Counted from the stretch's first letter, positions 24,161-33,929 are shown. The stretch: 64,000 nucleotides of DNA from CAYOZN01 sp964408455 (GCA_964408455.1 CAYOZN010000003.1:1-64000), one strand, 5' to 3'. A program made the numbers and translations. Notes: generated from the sequence alone by a model not told the origin.

Positions 24161-27160
24161 ATGAACAACTCCGCGGCAGCGCCGGGATTACAGGCGGCGC
24201 AGCACGGCCCACCGGCCGCGCTACGCCGCGTTTTTAATGGGTGCATCGCGCGGCCGTTCGGCCTCGCGCTCGCTGCATTCGCGTCGATGTTGGCTTCAGC
24301 TGACATGCGCCAGAACAACCAACAGGACAATTACGCCGGTCATCCGCTGCGATTCACGCCGCCCGAGTCCGTCCGCCGGCGGCTCGACGAGGAAGGTGTC
24401 GATCCGGAACACCTGCTCCTGTGCACCCACTCCGATATCGACCTCGCCGGTCGGTACGATGCCCAGTGGCTGAGCGTCACGCCCGATCGACTTCTCGTCG
24501 TTTCGGAGGAAAACGGCGCACACGTTCGGCTGAGCATGCCGGTGAACGCCGCCACCGAGTACCGCACGCAGAGCGGCGTGGGTTCGGGCCTGCTTCAGGC
24601 GCGCGTCGAAGGCGCCTACGTCGACGTGATGCGCTACAGCAACCGGCACGCCTTCAGCTTCGAGCGCATCGCCCGCAAGCTGGACCATCTTCTGCACGGA
24701 GCGCCCGTTCAGATTCTGCCGGAGGACGAGTTCGACCCGCAGCGCTGCCGGCGGTGCGGTCTCATGCTCGATCAACACAGCGACGTCTGTCCGCGCTGCG
24801 TGAACCGGGGGGCGGTGCTGCTTCGCATGTGGCGACTCATGCGGCACTATCGCCGGGCGTCGCTGGCGATGATGTCGCTGTTGCTGGTGGGCATCGCGCT
24901 GGACCTGATGTCGCCGCAGCTGACGCGATATCTGGTCGACGAGGTGCTGCCGGGCGGCGCGGTCGAAGCCGCGGGCCTCGACGACGCCGTCCGCAGGGCA
25001 CTCCACCTGAACATGCTTCTTCAGGTCGTCCTCGTCCTCGCCGCGGTACAGGTGCTGCGGATGACGGTGAACCTGGTGAACGGGCGGCTCAGCAGCTTCA
25101 TCGGCACGTCGATCACGTTTGACATGCGCGGGCGGCTCTTCGCGCATCTCGAGCAGCTGTCGGTGGGGTTCTACGATCGCCAGCAGGTCGGCTCGCTCGT
25201 AGGACGCGTCGCCTACGACACCGAGGCCCTGCACGGCTTCATCAACCAGCTCACGGGCGGCGCCCTGCTGCAAATTCTCCTCGTCTTCGGCGTCACCGTG
25301 ATGATGTTCATCACAGACGCCAAGCTCGCGTTTTATACGCTGATCCCGGCGCCCATCGTCATCGGCGGCACGCTGATCTTCTGGCGGTACGTGCATCCGC
25401 GGAATTATCGAAGCTGGGATGCCAGCGGCAGGCAGGCGGGTCTGTTGTCCGGGCTCCTGTCCGGCATCCGCGTGGTGAAGGCGTTCGGCCAGGAAGGCCG
25501 CGAACGCAGTCGCTTCGACAAGGCCAGCCGCCGGTTGCGAGACTCCCGCCGTGGCGTCGAGTCCGCCAGCGCCACGTTCAACTCGGCGATGGGCATCGTC
25601 TTTCAACTCGGCGGATGGATCGTGTGGTACGTCGGCGGCCGCGACGTCATCGAACAGCGGCTGACGCTGGGGACGCTGATGGCATTCTTCGGCTATCTCT
25701 GGATGTTTTACGGCCCGCTTGCCACGCTGCCCCACTTCACCAACTGGCTGACCACGTTTGTCACGCAGGCCCATCGCGTCTTCGAGATTCTCGACACCCC
25801 GATCCAGATTGCCGATCCGCCGTCGCCGGTCGACCGGCCTTCGCTGCGCGGAGACATCCGGTTCGAGAATGTGACCTTCGGCTATCACCGCCATTCGCCG
25901 GTGGTGCGCGAACTCAGCCTGGACATTCGCGCCGGCGAATCGCTGGGCGTGGTGGGTCACAGCGGCTCGGGCAAGACGACGCTGGTGAACCTGTTGTGCC
26001 GCTTTTATGACGTCGAGGATGGCGCGGTGCTCGTCGATGGCGTGGACGTGCGCGAATTGCGCCGCAGCGATCTGCGCCGGCAGATCGGCGTCGTCCTCCA
26101 GGAGCCGTTCCTGTTCGGCGGCAGCATCTGGGACAACCTGTGCTATGGGCGGCCGGAGGCGCCGGCGGATAACGTGATTGCCGCGTCGATGGCGGGAAAC
26201 TGCCACGAGTTCATCATGCGGCAGGCCCATGCCTACGACACGTGGCTGGGCGAACGGGGGGCCGGGCTATCCGGAGGAGAGCGTCAGCGCGTCGGCATTG
26301 CCCGCGTGCTGCTCACGGACCCGCGCATCCTGATTCTCGACGAGGCCACGAGCAACGTCGATGCCGAAAGCGAGGCGGCGATTCAGGCGGCGCTCGCCGA
26401 AGTCGTGCGGGGCCGGACCACAATCGCCATCGCCCATCGCCTCAGCACCCTTTCGCGAACCAATCGCATCATCGTCATGGAGCGCGGGCGCATCGTGGAA
26501 TCGGGCACGCACGCGAACCTGCTGCGACAGAACGGCATCTATGCCCGCATGCTGCGCCTTCAGCAGGGAACCGTGCCGGCAACCGAGCCGGCTGGCGACG
26601 CGCCGGCGGCGGAAGGCGCTGGTGCCGGTGCCGCCCTGCCGGCCCTGGGCGGCCATCGCATTCGCTGGCTTCAGCCGGACCTGGTTCACATTCACCTCGG
26701 CACCTACAACACCCTGCACGTGACCGTTCAGGGCGAGCGGATATACAGCGGCGTGTTTGCCCTGCGCTGCCTGCCGATCCAGTACCCGCGCGAGTTCATC
26801 TCGCTGCGCTACGTCGCGGGAGACGGGCGCGACCTGGAAGTGGGACTGATCCGCCGGCTGGGCGACTGGCCGCTCGATGCGCAGGAACTGATTCAACAAT
26901 CCCTGCAACGTCGATATTTCGTGCACACGATTCATTCCATCGAATCGATTGAATTGATCAATGATTATCTGGATTTTGTCGCCGACACCGATCTTGGCCC
27001 GCAGCACTTTACCGTGCGCTGGCATTCCAACCGCGTGGTCGAATATGGCACGCGCGGACGCATGTTGCTCGATACCGACGAAAACCGCTATCTCATTCCC
27101 GACGTGCAGGCGCTGACGCCGCGCGAGCGGACGATGTTCGAACGATTCATCTACTGGTGA
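24161..27160 (+). CDS. PH-like / zinc-ribbon / ABC exporter / DUF1854 fusion protein
   Basis: A 999-residue half-transporter with additional domains. Residues about 50-180 look like a PH-type beta domain (WLSVTPDRLLVVSEE, FSFERIARKLDHLL). A zinc ribbon follows near 195-217 (CRRCG and CPRC). The exporter membrane domain spans about 225-540. The ATPase has Walker A GHSGSGKTT (about 600), signature LSGGERQR (about 702), and Walker B ILILDEATSNVD (about 723). The C-terminal 165 residues match DUF1854 (FISLRYVAGDGRDLEVGLI, NRYLIPDVQALTPRER). DUF1854 proteins and their ABC partners are separate genes linked to cyanophycin metabolism in Burkholderiales; here they are fused. ATG 24305 is a possible alternative start. 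Confidence 0.85.
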   Translation: MNNSAAAPGLQAAQHGPPAALRRVFNGCIARPFGLALAAFASMLASADMRQNNQQDNYAGHPLRFTPPESVRRRLDEEGVDPEHLLLCTHSDIDLAGRYDAQWLSVTPDRLLVVSEENGAHVRLSMPVNAATEYRTQSGVGSGLLQARVEGAYVDVMRYSNRHAFSFERIARKLDHLLHGAPVQILPEDEFDPQRCRRCGLMLDQHSDVCPRCVNRGAVLLRMWRLMRHYRRASLAMMSLLLVGIALDLMSPQLTRYLVDEVLPGGAVEAAGLDDAVRRALHLNMLLQVVLVLAAVQVLRMTVNLVNGRLSSFIGTSITFDMRGRLFAHLEQLSVGFYDRQQVGSLVGRVAYDTEALHGFINQLTGGALLQILLVFGVTVMMFITDAKLAFYTLIPAPIVIGGTLIFWRYVHPRNYRSWDASGRQAGLLSGLLSGIRVVKAFGQEGRERSRFDKASRRLRDSRRGVESASATFNSAMGIVFQLGGWIVWYVGGRDVIEQRLTLGTLMAFFGYLWMFYGPLATLPHFTNWLTTFVTQAHRVFEILDTPIQIADPPSPVDRPSLRGDIRFENVTFGYHRHSPVVRELSLDIRAGESLGVVGHSGSGKTTLVNLLCRFYDVEDGAVLVDGVDVRELRRSDLRRQIGVVLQEPFLFGGSIWDNLCYGRPEAPADNVIAASMAGNCHEFIMRQAHAYDTWLGERGAGLSGGERQRVGIARVLLTDPRILILDEATSNVDAESEAAIQAALAEVVRGRTTIAIAHRLSTLSRTNRIIVMERGRIVESGTHANLLRQNGIYARMLRLQQGTVPATEPAGDAPAAEGAGAGAALPALGGHRIRWLQPDLVHIHLGTYNTLHVTVQGERIYSGVFALRCLPIQYPREFISLRYVAGDGRDLEVGLIRRLGDWPLDAQELIQQSLQRRYFVHTIHSIESIELINDYLDFVADTDLGPQHFTVRWHSNRVVEYGTRGRMLLDTDENRYLIPDVQALTPRERTMFERFIYW

Positions 27161-27425
27161 TTGCATCCCGACGGGACTGCCGGGCTCCGATGCCGGCGGC
27201 GAGGCCCGGTCAATGGAGGTTCGTACGCCCCCGCTCGCGCTAAGTCTCAAGTCGATTCCCCCGGCTGGGGAGTCGCATGCGAGAAGCCGGCGAGGACGGA
27301 GCGGAGTACGGCGGCATGCTCCTCGGCCCGATCGGCCTGCAGGTACATCTTTTTTGCCCGATTGCCGTTGCCCGCCTTTTCGGCGGTGCCGGCCACACAC
27401 CGGGAAAGCGGCCGGCAGGCGCCAC

Positions 27426-27584
27426 CTACAGAATTCCCAACAACAGCAGGATCAGGATGACGAGTAGAATGGTTCCGATCGTGCCGCTCGGGTAATAGCC
27501 CCAGCTTCGGCTGTAGGGATAGACCGGCGCCGACGCAATCAACAGCAGAAAGAGCACAATCAACAAGATGAGCCAGAGTGACAT
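27426..27584 (-). CDS. DUF3309 small membrane protein
   Basis: A 52-residue protein on the minus strand. It has a hydrophobic helix (LWLILLIVLFLLLIA), then the family's core YPYSRSWGYYPSGTIGTI, and a second hydrophobic helix to the end (LLVILILLLLGIL). The SRSWGYxPSG motif is the hallmark of DUF3309, a two-helix membrane protein family of unknown function that is common in soil bacteria. It lies between the ABC fusion and the DUF892 gene, both in the opposite orientation. Confidence 0.85.
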   Translation of the reverse strand: MSLWLILLIVLFLLLIASAPVYPYSRSWGYYPSGTIGTILLVILILLLLGIL

Positions 27585-27969
27585 GCCTGTTCTTCGCAAG
27601 CGGGCGCCCCAGTCCCGTTAATGTTAAGGCAGCGCTGCTGAATGCAGCCTGAATTCCGAGTGAATGTGCGCTATCCGCGCTTTCGGCGAAGATGCCGCGC
27701 CGGCACCTTCAGATCAGATACAAAACCTCGTAGGCAGCGCGCCGGTCGTGCGATCACAATTCCGATTCAGAGTCACAATGCGCCGCAAGATGGCCCCCTG
27801 GCCGATTTCGCACGAATCCGTCAGCCGCAATTGAAGCAGCGCTCAGGCACTGCGCAAACAATCAGGAAAGCAATCCGGGTGAGCCGCCCGGAGATTGGAA
27901 CAATCGGTTTGCGCGATGGACGACATGCCTGCCTGGCCGGCGGGCGCACAGCCCTCACGGGAGCACGAC
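27585..27969 (+). other. Intergenic region without recognised gene
   Basis: Divergent region between the DUF3309 and DUF892 genes. No gene is recognised. GGGAG at about 27959-27963 serves the DUF892 start. The lower-GC middle may hold promoters, but no pair was clear enough to call. Confidence 0.4.
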
Positions 27970-28482
27970 ATGGCACTTTTCAGCACGCATTTGGACAACC
28001 TGCGAGACCTGTTCACCGATCAGATCAAGGACCTTTATGACGCCGAGATGCGTCTGGTCGATGCCCTTCCTAATTTGGCCGATTCTGCCGCGAACCCGGC
28101 ACTCGCCAGCGCCTTTCAAGAGCATCTCCGCGAGACGGAAAACCACGTCAGCCGGCTGGAGCAGGTCTTTCAAATGCTGAACCAGTCTCCAGATCGCCAG
28201 ACGTGTGAAGCCATGAAGGGCCTGATCAAGGAAGGCGAGCAGATGATCAAGGCGAAGGGAGACCAGTCGGTGCGCGACGCCGCTCTGATCGCCGCGGCCC
28301 AGCGCGTGGAGCACTACGAAATGGCCGGCTATGGCACGGCGCGATCGCTTGCGCACCAACTCGGGTTGACCGGCGCGGCGCAGCTGCTCCAGCAGACACT
28401 GGACGAAGAGAAGGCTGCCGACCAGAAGCTGACGACGATCGCCGAGCAGACGATCAACCCCAAGGCGGCGGGTCAGCCGTAG
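27970..28482 (+). CDS. DUF892 (YciE/YciF-type) ferritin-like protein
   Basis: Start ATG 27970, with GGGAG upstream, gives 170 residues. The protein is a four-helix ferritin-like bundle: NLRDLFTDQIKDLYDAEMRL, FQEHLRETENHVSRLEQVF, AAQRVEHYEMAGYGTARSLA and LLQQTLDEEKAADQKLT. The Glu and His residues in these helices (E-x-x-x-H type) are the expected di-metal ligands. YciE/YciF relatives are induced by stress in enterics. With DUF4142, DUF3309 and DUF2267 proteins nearby it fits a general stress set, although no shared regulator is visible. Confidence 0.9.
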   Translation: MALFSTHLDNLRDLFTDQIKDLYDAEMRLVDALPNLADSAANPALASAFQEHLRETENHVSRLEQVFQMLNQSPDRQTCEAMKGLIKEGEQMIKAKGDQSVRDAALIAAAQRVEHYEMAGYGTARSLAHQLGLTGAAQLLQQTLDEEKAADQKLTTIAEQTINPKAAGQP

Positions 28483-28556
28483 CTGGGGGTGTCGCCGGCG
28501 CGTCGCAGGCGTGTCGCGCGAGCGCGGCGGCGGTCTACCCGATGCCGCGCCGACGC

Positions 28557-30959
28557 TCAGCGGTGAATGACGTGCAGCCGCTGAAGCGTGAACGACCCGC
28601 GCCCCGAGATGGCAATTCGCGGACCGATCAGCCGCTCCAGATCGTCTGCAAAATACCCGACGATGGTGCGGCCATTGCGGAGCGGAATGGGAATCACCCG
28701 GAGATAGCCGGGAGCCGATTCATCGAACACGTCAAAATTCACGACGGCACGATTGCCATCCGCCGCCTGCATTGAGGCTTCAATTTCGTATGTGACAAGC
28801 TGGCCGGGCTGAATGCGCAGCCAGTGGCTGGCCGCGTCGAACTCGGCCTCCGCACGGCCATCTGGTCCGTAGCCCAGTGCCACGTCGACGGCGCTTCCGG
28901 TCAGTTGCAACGTGAACCCGCCTTCATCCAGCCGCTGCAACCCGGGCGGTGGCAGGCTTTCCCCGGCCGCGGCGGACGGCAGCAGTCGCCACGCCATATC
29001 GGTCGTTCGCGAGTCCATCACCACGCGCGGTTCGCCGCGGCGCACCTGCGATGTGATGCCGAAGACCGCGACGGCATCTCCCGAGGGAAGAACATAGTCC
29101 TTGTACTCGTACGGCAGACTCCTCAGGTGGTAGCGTAATTCGCTCCAGCGCGACTTGAAGCGGCGGCTGAATTCCGCCAGCATCCGCGCGCGAATCTCGC
29201 GTCCGTTCCACAAGGCCCGTCCGGGTTCGCCAGTCTCCAGTGCTGCAAAGAACTCGACGTCATGGAAGACGCCTCCGCGAGAGGGTTTGCCGGCCGCGTC
29301 GTCGTACCGCACGATGGGATGGCCCGACAGCAGCGGGGCGAGTAGCGCATCGAGCGAGTGCAACCGGCCGATCTCCACCCGTTCGCGCGGGAGGCCGGCC
29401 AGATATTCCACGTAATTGAACCCCGGTGCGATCAGCAGCGACTCCAACTCCGAATGCGTCAGCTCCGACGATTCCACGACGTGCGAGGGCCGCAGCTTGT
29501 CCGGCGTTTCGGGCAGGCCGCGGTACCACATGGGGCGAAATCGCCTGCACAGGTATCGCGACGCGATCAGTCGGTCGCCCGTAAAGGCCGGGCTGTTCAT
29601 CGCCGCCGCCGCATTGCGCACGAATGCCGTTCGATAGAGCGTTCCGGCCATGCGGCCGGAACCTTTCATGAAAAAGAACGGATGCGCGATGAACACCACA
29701 GCTGCGATGATGAGCAGGCCGCGCCGCCAGGCCGGCGACGGCGCGTTCGCCTCGAGCCGCCGGAACAATTGGTTCAGCGTCGCGCATAGAACAACGACGA
29801 GAAATGGAAGGGCGGGAATAAAGTAGCGGGCCTGCATACGCGGGGGCGCGTAGTGCGAGAAGCTGTACGATCCCCAGATGAGATAGGCAAAGCTGAAGAC
29901 GCCAAGAAAAAACGCCAGCATGGCTTTCGGCCGCAGAAAAGGCCACACGACCAGCGAGCCGGCAATGCCCCAGAAAATCGCTGGCGGCAGCATGACGTCA
30001 TTCAGAACCTCCGTCATGCGGCTCAAGCGGCCGAGCGGGCTGTAACCCCCGTCTGCGTGAAATGCGTCGAGCGACTCGATGTCCTTCACTTCGCTCGTCC
30101 AGCCGAGGCGAAAGAACGACTCACCCGACAGCTTTGACAACAGCGCGCTCTCCAGGCCGAACATCGCGAAAAACCCGATCGCGAACAGGCCGCCGATGCA
30201 CACCGACGCGAGCCACGAAGGCCGCGCCGTCGCAGGACGCACCGTCGGCCGCGCCGGCCCTGCCGATGCTTGCGCGGGCTGCGTGCTTCTGCGAAGGGCG
30301 AGTTCGCCTGCGATCCACGCGAAGAAGAACACCGGCAGGGCGAGCAGGCCGGTCTCCTTGGCCATGTAGGCCAATCCGACGGCCATGCCGCTCCACAGCA
30401 TCCGCATTGCCGCCAGCCATGGCCGGCCGCGGCCGCGCTGGGCGAACGCGGCCTGAAACTCGAGGCAGGCCAGCATGAGAAACGCGGCCACCAGATGATC
30501 CGGAAAGATTCCGGTGCTGTATATGATCAGCACCGGCAACGTGGCAAGCACGTAGGCCGCCATCAGCCCGGCACGGCGACCGCCATAGCCGCGGGCGAGG
30601 AAGTACCCCAGCACCACGATCGCCGCGTGCACGAGCGAAAACGAGGCGGACATCGCCTGCACGTCGAACCGCGACGCCAGCCCGAACAGAATGCACCAGC
30701 CGACCACGGTCAGTCGGTCGCCGCCGAAGCGCGGCAATTTTTCCCACGAGCCGTGATGGGCGAGGCGGGCGGCACTATCGAAATACGCCATGTCGTCGCT
30801 GGCGTAATATCCATTGAAGAAGAACAGGTCCGTCGCCAGGCACAGCAGCACGACGAGCGACAACGCCAGCGCCGTGGCCGCGACGGGACGCCAGCCGGTC
30901 CGAGCAGCCTGTCCGTCGTGCGGCACGTCCGGCCGCGGCTCGCGAATCTCGTGGTCCAT
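28557..30959 (-). CDS. GT-C-type membrane glycosyltransferase (PMT/ArnT-like)
   Basis: An 800-residue polytopic membrane protein. After one N-terminal helix comes NGYYASDDMAYFDSAARLAH, the acidic first periplasmic loop (D-D) of polyprenyl-phosphate-sugar-dependent GT-C enzymes. About ten further helices follow, including GLAYMAKETGLLALPVFFF, typical of the PMT_2 group. The C-terminal 300 residues are soluble and would face the periplasm. Such enzymes transfer sugars from lipid carriers to proteins, lipids or polysaccharide outside the membrane. It is the last gene of a leftward operon, 42 bases after the previous stop. A related, diverged protein lies at 42940. Confidence 0.75.
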   Translation of the reverse strand: MDHEIREPRPDVPHDGQAARTGWRPVAATALALSLVVLLCLATDLFFFNGYYASDDMAYFDSAARLAHHGSWEKLPRFGGDRLTVVGWCILFGLASRFDVQAMSASFSLVHAAIVVLGYFLARGYGGRRAGLMAAYVLATLPVLIIYSTGIFPDHLVAAFLMLACLEFQAAFAQRGRGRPWLAAMRMLWSGMAVGLAYMAKETGLLALPVFFFAWIAGELALRRSTQPAQASAGPARPTVRPATARPSWLASVCIGGLFAIGFFAMFGLESALLSKLSGESFFRLGWTSEVKDIESLDAFHADGGYSPLGRLSRMTEVLNDVMLPPAIFWGIAGSLVVWPFLRPKAMLAFFLGVFSFAYLIWGSYSFSHYAPPRMQARYFIPALPFLVVVLCATLNQLFRRLEANAPSPAWRRGLLIIAAVVFIAHPFFFMKGSGRMAGTLYRTAFVRNAAAAMNSPAFTGDRLIASRYLCRRFRPMWYRGLPETPDKLRPSHVVESSELTHSELESLLIAPGFNYVEYLAGLPRERVEIGRLHSLDALLAPLLSGHPIVRYDDAAGKPSRGGVFHDVEFFAALETGEPGRALWNGREIRARMLAEFSRRFKSRWSELRYHLRSLPYEYKDYVLPSGDAVAVFGITSQVRRGEPRVVMDSRTTDMAWRLLPSAAAGESLPPPGLQRLDEGGFTLQLTGSAVDVALGYGPDGRAEAEFDAASHWLRIQPGQLVTYEIEASMQAADGNRAVVNFDVFDESAPGYLRVIPIPLRNGRTIVGYFADDLERLIGPRIAISGRGSFTLQRLHVIHR

Positions 30960-31001
30960 GGGTATGAAGTGCTTGTGCGGCGGCTCGCGTATGAACGGCG
31001 G

Positions 31002-31892
31002 TCACCGCGCGGCGGGCGTTCGACGCGCGGCCGCGAACGTCTCCTGGGCGTGTGCCGCCGTGGAAACACCGACGACGACCGAATCCATCTTCGGCAGACC
31101 GTACAGATACTCGAAGGCCGGGGCAGGCTTCAGGTGACCCGAGGCCAGCGCCCCCATCGCCATGATCTGAAAGTCGAACTCGCTCAGGCACTTCTCGCAC
31201 GCCTCGCGCGACGGGTTCATCTGGAAGCCGACGCGATTGAAGTGCGTGAGCACCAGCGGCCTGGCAATGCCCCAGCTCCGGAACTTCTGCAGCAGCAGCG
31301 GCAGATTCTTGGTGGCGAAGGCCGGCTCGGCGTCGAAGCGCTTGGCGATCTCCTCGACGTAGAATTCGAAGATGCTGCGCATGTCGAGGGCCATGGCCAG
31401 GTCGGTCAGCACGTCGTGCAGGAAGACGGCGCGGACGTTGAGCCCGCGCAGCGGCATCAGTTCCATCTGCACCAGCGTGCTGAGGATTTGAAACACGTCC
31501 TTGCGCAGGACGGCCATTCCACCGCGAGCGAAAAGGCCGATCTTCTGCCCCACGCCGCCGCCCTTGATCTGGTCGAGCACCACGTTGACCAGCCCCTTTT
31601 CATTGGACTGGCGCACGTACTTGGCGATGTAGGGCAGCAGCGGATACAGGTGGATGCGATCGGCCAGGGCCGCGTCCTTGCGGAGGGCCTCGGCGACCAG
31701 CGAGGCCCGCGGATGCGTCGACATCATCATGGCGCCGACGCCGTGGTCGAGTGACATCCGCACGACATCGAGAATGCGGCCGGTGTCCTCGAAAAATGCC
31801 TCGCGCGCGGCGCCGGTCTCCGCCGAGAGATGGTTGACTCCGAAAAATGAGTTGTGACCCAGCAGCACCGGGTCCAGATTCGCAAGCGCCAT
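31002..31892 (-). CDS. TIM-barrel-like conserved protein of polysaccharide clusters
   Basis: A 296-residue protein with a likely TIM-barrel pattern. It begins LDPVLLGHNSFFGVNHLS, then GVGAMMMSTHPRASLVAEAL, YPLLPYIAKYVRQSNEKGL, and ends with LPKMDSVVVGVSTAAHAQET, similar to the last strand and helix of aldo-keto reductases. The typical aldo-keto catalytic tetrad is not evident. Relatives are found next to Gfo/Idh oxidoreductases in surface-glycan loci, as here (five bases between genes). It may act on the same sugar intermediate as its neighbour. Function not established. Confidence 0.65.
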   Translation of the reverse strand: MALANLDPVLLGHNSFFGVNHLSAETGAAREAFFEDTGRILDVVRMSLDHGVGAMMMSTHPRASLVAEALRKDAALADRIHLYPLLPYIAKYVRQSNEKGLVNVVLDQIKGGGVGQKIGLFARGGMAVLRKDVFQILSTLVQMELMPLRGLNVRAVFLHDVLTDLAMALDMRSIFEFYVEEIAKRFDAEPAFATKNLPLLLQKFRSWGIARPLVLTHFNRVGFQMNPSREACEKCLSEFDFQIMAMGALASGHLKPAPAFEYLYGLPKMDSVVVGVSTAAHAQETFAAARRTPAAR

Positions 31893-31897
31893 GAGTG

Positions 31898-32947
31898 TTA
31901 CTTCTCCGGGGCCATCGTGATGCGCTGGCCGCCCGCATCCGAGGATTGATAGATGGCGTCGACCACCTGCTGTACGCGATAGGCGCTGAATGCGTCAAAA
32001 TCGACGGCGCCACGTTCGCGCACGGCCTGGAGGAACTGCGCATCCTGCCGCGTGTACTGCGGGCCGCCGACGTCGATCTCGACCGGCTGGAACAGATCGG
32101 GCTTGCGCAGGATCGTCCATCCGCCGGCGAAGGCGCCGATCTTGTCGTCCAGGTACAGCTTGACCACGTCGTCGGTGACCGTCAGCGTGCCATTCTCGCC
32201 CTGCACGTCGATCGAGATATCCACCATGCGATGGTGCCGGGCCGACCACGAGGTATCCATGTAGCCGGTGAGGCCGTTGGAAAAGCCGAAGACCGCGTGG
32301 GCAAAATCGTCAACGCTGCCGGAATACCACGACTTCACGTGGCCGATGACCCAGGCGAAGGGGCCAAAAAACCACTGGAGCTTGTCGATCAGGTGTGCAT
32401 TCTGCGTGATGAGCACGCCACCGCCGGACTTTTCCTTTTCATAGCGCCAGCCCTTGCCCTTCTTGAAGAGCTGCGAAACGTACATGGTGCAGCGGACGTG
32501 GATGAGCCTGCCCAGCGCCTCGCTCGCGATGATTTTCTTCGCGGCGGCGAAGGTGTCGATGAAGCGGCCCATGTAGCCGACGGCGTGGGTGAGCGGTCGT
32601 TGGCGCAATGCATCGATCAGCGGCCGGCAGCTTGCCGCCGAAATGCCCAGGGGCTTTTCCACGAGGAAGGGGAGCTTCCGCGCGTGGCAGTCCAGTGCCA
32701 TCGGGATGTGCAGGAACGTGGGCGAGGCGATGAAGACCGCGTCGAGCTGCTCGGCATCGAGCATGCGGACGTGGTCCTTGTAGGTGCGAAGCTCGGGCTT
32801 GTTTTCCTGAAAGGCCTTCAGCAGATCATCGGAAGGATCGGCGGCGGCGACGAGTTCAGACGACGCCAGTCCGTTCGCCACCGCGGCGTGCAGCATTCCC
32901 AGCTTCCCGAAGCCGATCACGCCCACCTTCAAAGGCGCCTGACTCAT
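31898..32947 (-). CDS. Gfo/Idh/MocA family oxidoreductase
   Basis: A NAD(P)-dependent oxidoreductase of 349 residues. ATG 32947 is chosen because GGAGGAG lies five bases upstream; the frame continues six codons further. The Rossmann loop is VGVIGFGKLGMLHA, and the catalytic motif is complete (FLVEKPLG near residue 97). The substrate domain carries SGGGVLITQNAHLIDKLQWF. It probably oxidises or reduces a nucleotide-activated sugar for the surface polysaccharide. Its start lies inside the 3' end of the GT2 gene (92-base overlap), so the two are coupled. Confidence 0.87.
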   Translation of the reverse strand: MSQAPLKVGVIGFGKLGMLHAAVANGLASSELVAAADPSDDLLKAFQENKPELRTYKDHVRMLDAEQLDAVFIASPTFLHIPMALDCHARKLPFLVEKPLGISAASCRPLIDALRQRPLTHAVGYMGRFIDTFAAAKKIIASEALGRLIHVRCTMYVSQLFKKGKGWRYEKEKSGGGVLITQNAHLIDKLQWFFGPFAWVIGHVKSWYSGSVDDFAHAVFGFSNGLTGYMDTSWSARHHRMVDISIDVQGENGTLTVTDDVVKLYLDDKIGAFAGGWTILRKPDLFQPVEIDVGGPQYTRQDAQFLQAVRERGAVDFDAFSAYRVQQVVDAIYQSSDAGGQRITMAPEK

Positions 32948-33929
32948 TCGCTCCTCCGATTTCACCGGCGATGGCCGCGCGGTACACCTCGGGCCGCTCC
33001 CCGAAGCCGCCGATGCGATCCACCTTGTATTTGACCTGCTTTATCAGTTGCAGCACCAGGCCGAAGAAAAAGCACTGGAAGCCGATCGAGATCAGCATGG
33101 CGATGAACACGAATGCCGGCAATCTGGCACTCGTCGCCTTGATGTTGAAGCCCGCGTCCGCAAGGATGACGAGGAAATAGAGCAGGGCCAGCATCACCAG
33201 CACGATGCCCGCCGAGTAGAGCAGGCGGATGTGCTGCCCCGAGCGCAGCATCAGGATCGGCAGCGTGTAGAAAACATACTTGGGAATGCTGGAGACCACG
33301 CGCGACTTGCCGTGCTTGCGCACGCGCCACACGCTGGGCAGCTCGACGATGCGGAAGCCCTTCTCCGCCGCGTCGATGATCGTCTCCTGCACGTAGGTGT
33401 GGGTGCCCAGCATCTCCAGCTCCGCCGCGACCACCGGACGCATGGCCCGGATGCCGCCGTGGGAATCGGTGATGTCGAGCTTGGTGAAGCTGCGCAGAAT
33501 CCGCGACAGCACGACGGTGCCGAAGCGGTTGATGAACTTGTAGTGATAGTCGATCAGGTTCGCCTGCTTGAAGCGCGAACCCAGCACCAGATCGGCCTGG
33601 TTGTCGATCAGCGGTTGCAGAAACCGCGGAATCTCCTCGGCATCGGCCTGACCGTCGCCATCCAGCGCGATGATGAAGTCGGGCGCGATTTCCGCTGCCG
33701 CCTTCAGCCCGTCGAACATGGCCGAGCCCAGCCCGCGGCCGCCGCCGATGAGCACCCGCGCCCCCAGCCGCTCCGCGATCTGCCGCGTATCGTCCGTCGA
33801 ATCATCCACGACCAGGATGTCCGGCGGCGCGTACAGCGCCGGATCCAGCGCGGCACGGATCTCGCCGATCACGCGCTCGATGCTGGCCGATTCATTCTTG
33901 GTGGGAACGACGACGCAGACTCGCCACAT
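32856..33929 (-). CDS. Glycosyltransferase family 2 (dolichyl-phosphate-sugar synthase-like)
   Basis: An inverting GT-A transferase with a C-terminal membrane anchor, 357 residues. It starts VCVVVPTKNESASIERVIGE, has ILVVDDSTDDTRQIA and the metal-binding FIIALDGDGQADAEEIPRFL (D-x-D near residue 94), and VLGSRFKQA. Two hydrophobic helices follow (IVLVMLALLYFLVILADAGF, PAFVFIAMLISIGFQCFFFG). This layout matches enzymes that load a sugar onto a polyprenyl phosphate, which would supply the GT-C enzyme of the same operon. The last 30 residues overlap the next gene and are poorly conserved in appearance. Confidence 0.87.
   Translation of the reverse strand: MWRVCVVVPTKNESASIERVIGEIRAALDPALYAPPDILVVDDSTDDTRQIAERLGARVLIGGGRGLGSAMFDGLKAAAEIAPDFIIALDGDGQADAEEIPRFLQPLIDNQADLVLGSRFKQANLIDYHYKFINRFGTVVLSRILRSFTKLDITDSHGGIRAMRPVVAAELEMLGTHTYVQETIIDAAEKGFRIVELPSVWRVRKHGKSRVVSSIPKYVFYTLPILMLRSGQHIRLLYSAGIVLVMLALLYFLVILADAGFNIKATSARLPAFVFIAMLISIGFQCFFFGLVLQLIKQVKYKVDRIGGFGERPEVYRAAIAGEIGGANESGAFEGGRDRLREAGNAARRGGERTGVV

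Noticed and set aside
24296..26230. Long open frame antisense to the ABC fusion gene
   Set aside because: Shadow of a strongly supported ABC transporter; composition is Gln/His/Arg-rich without domain features.
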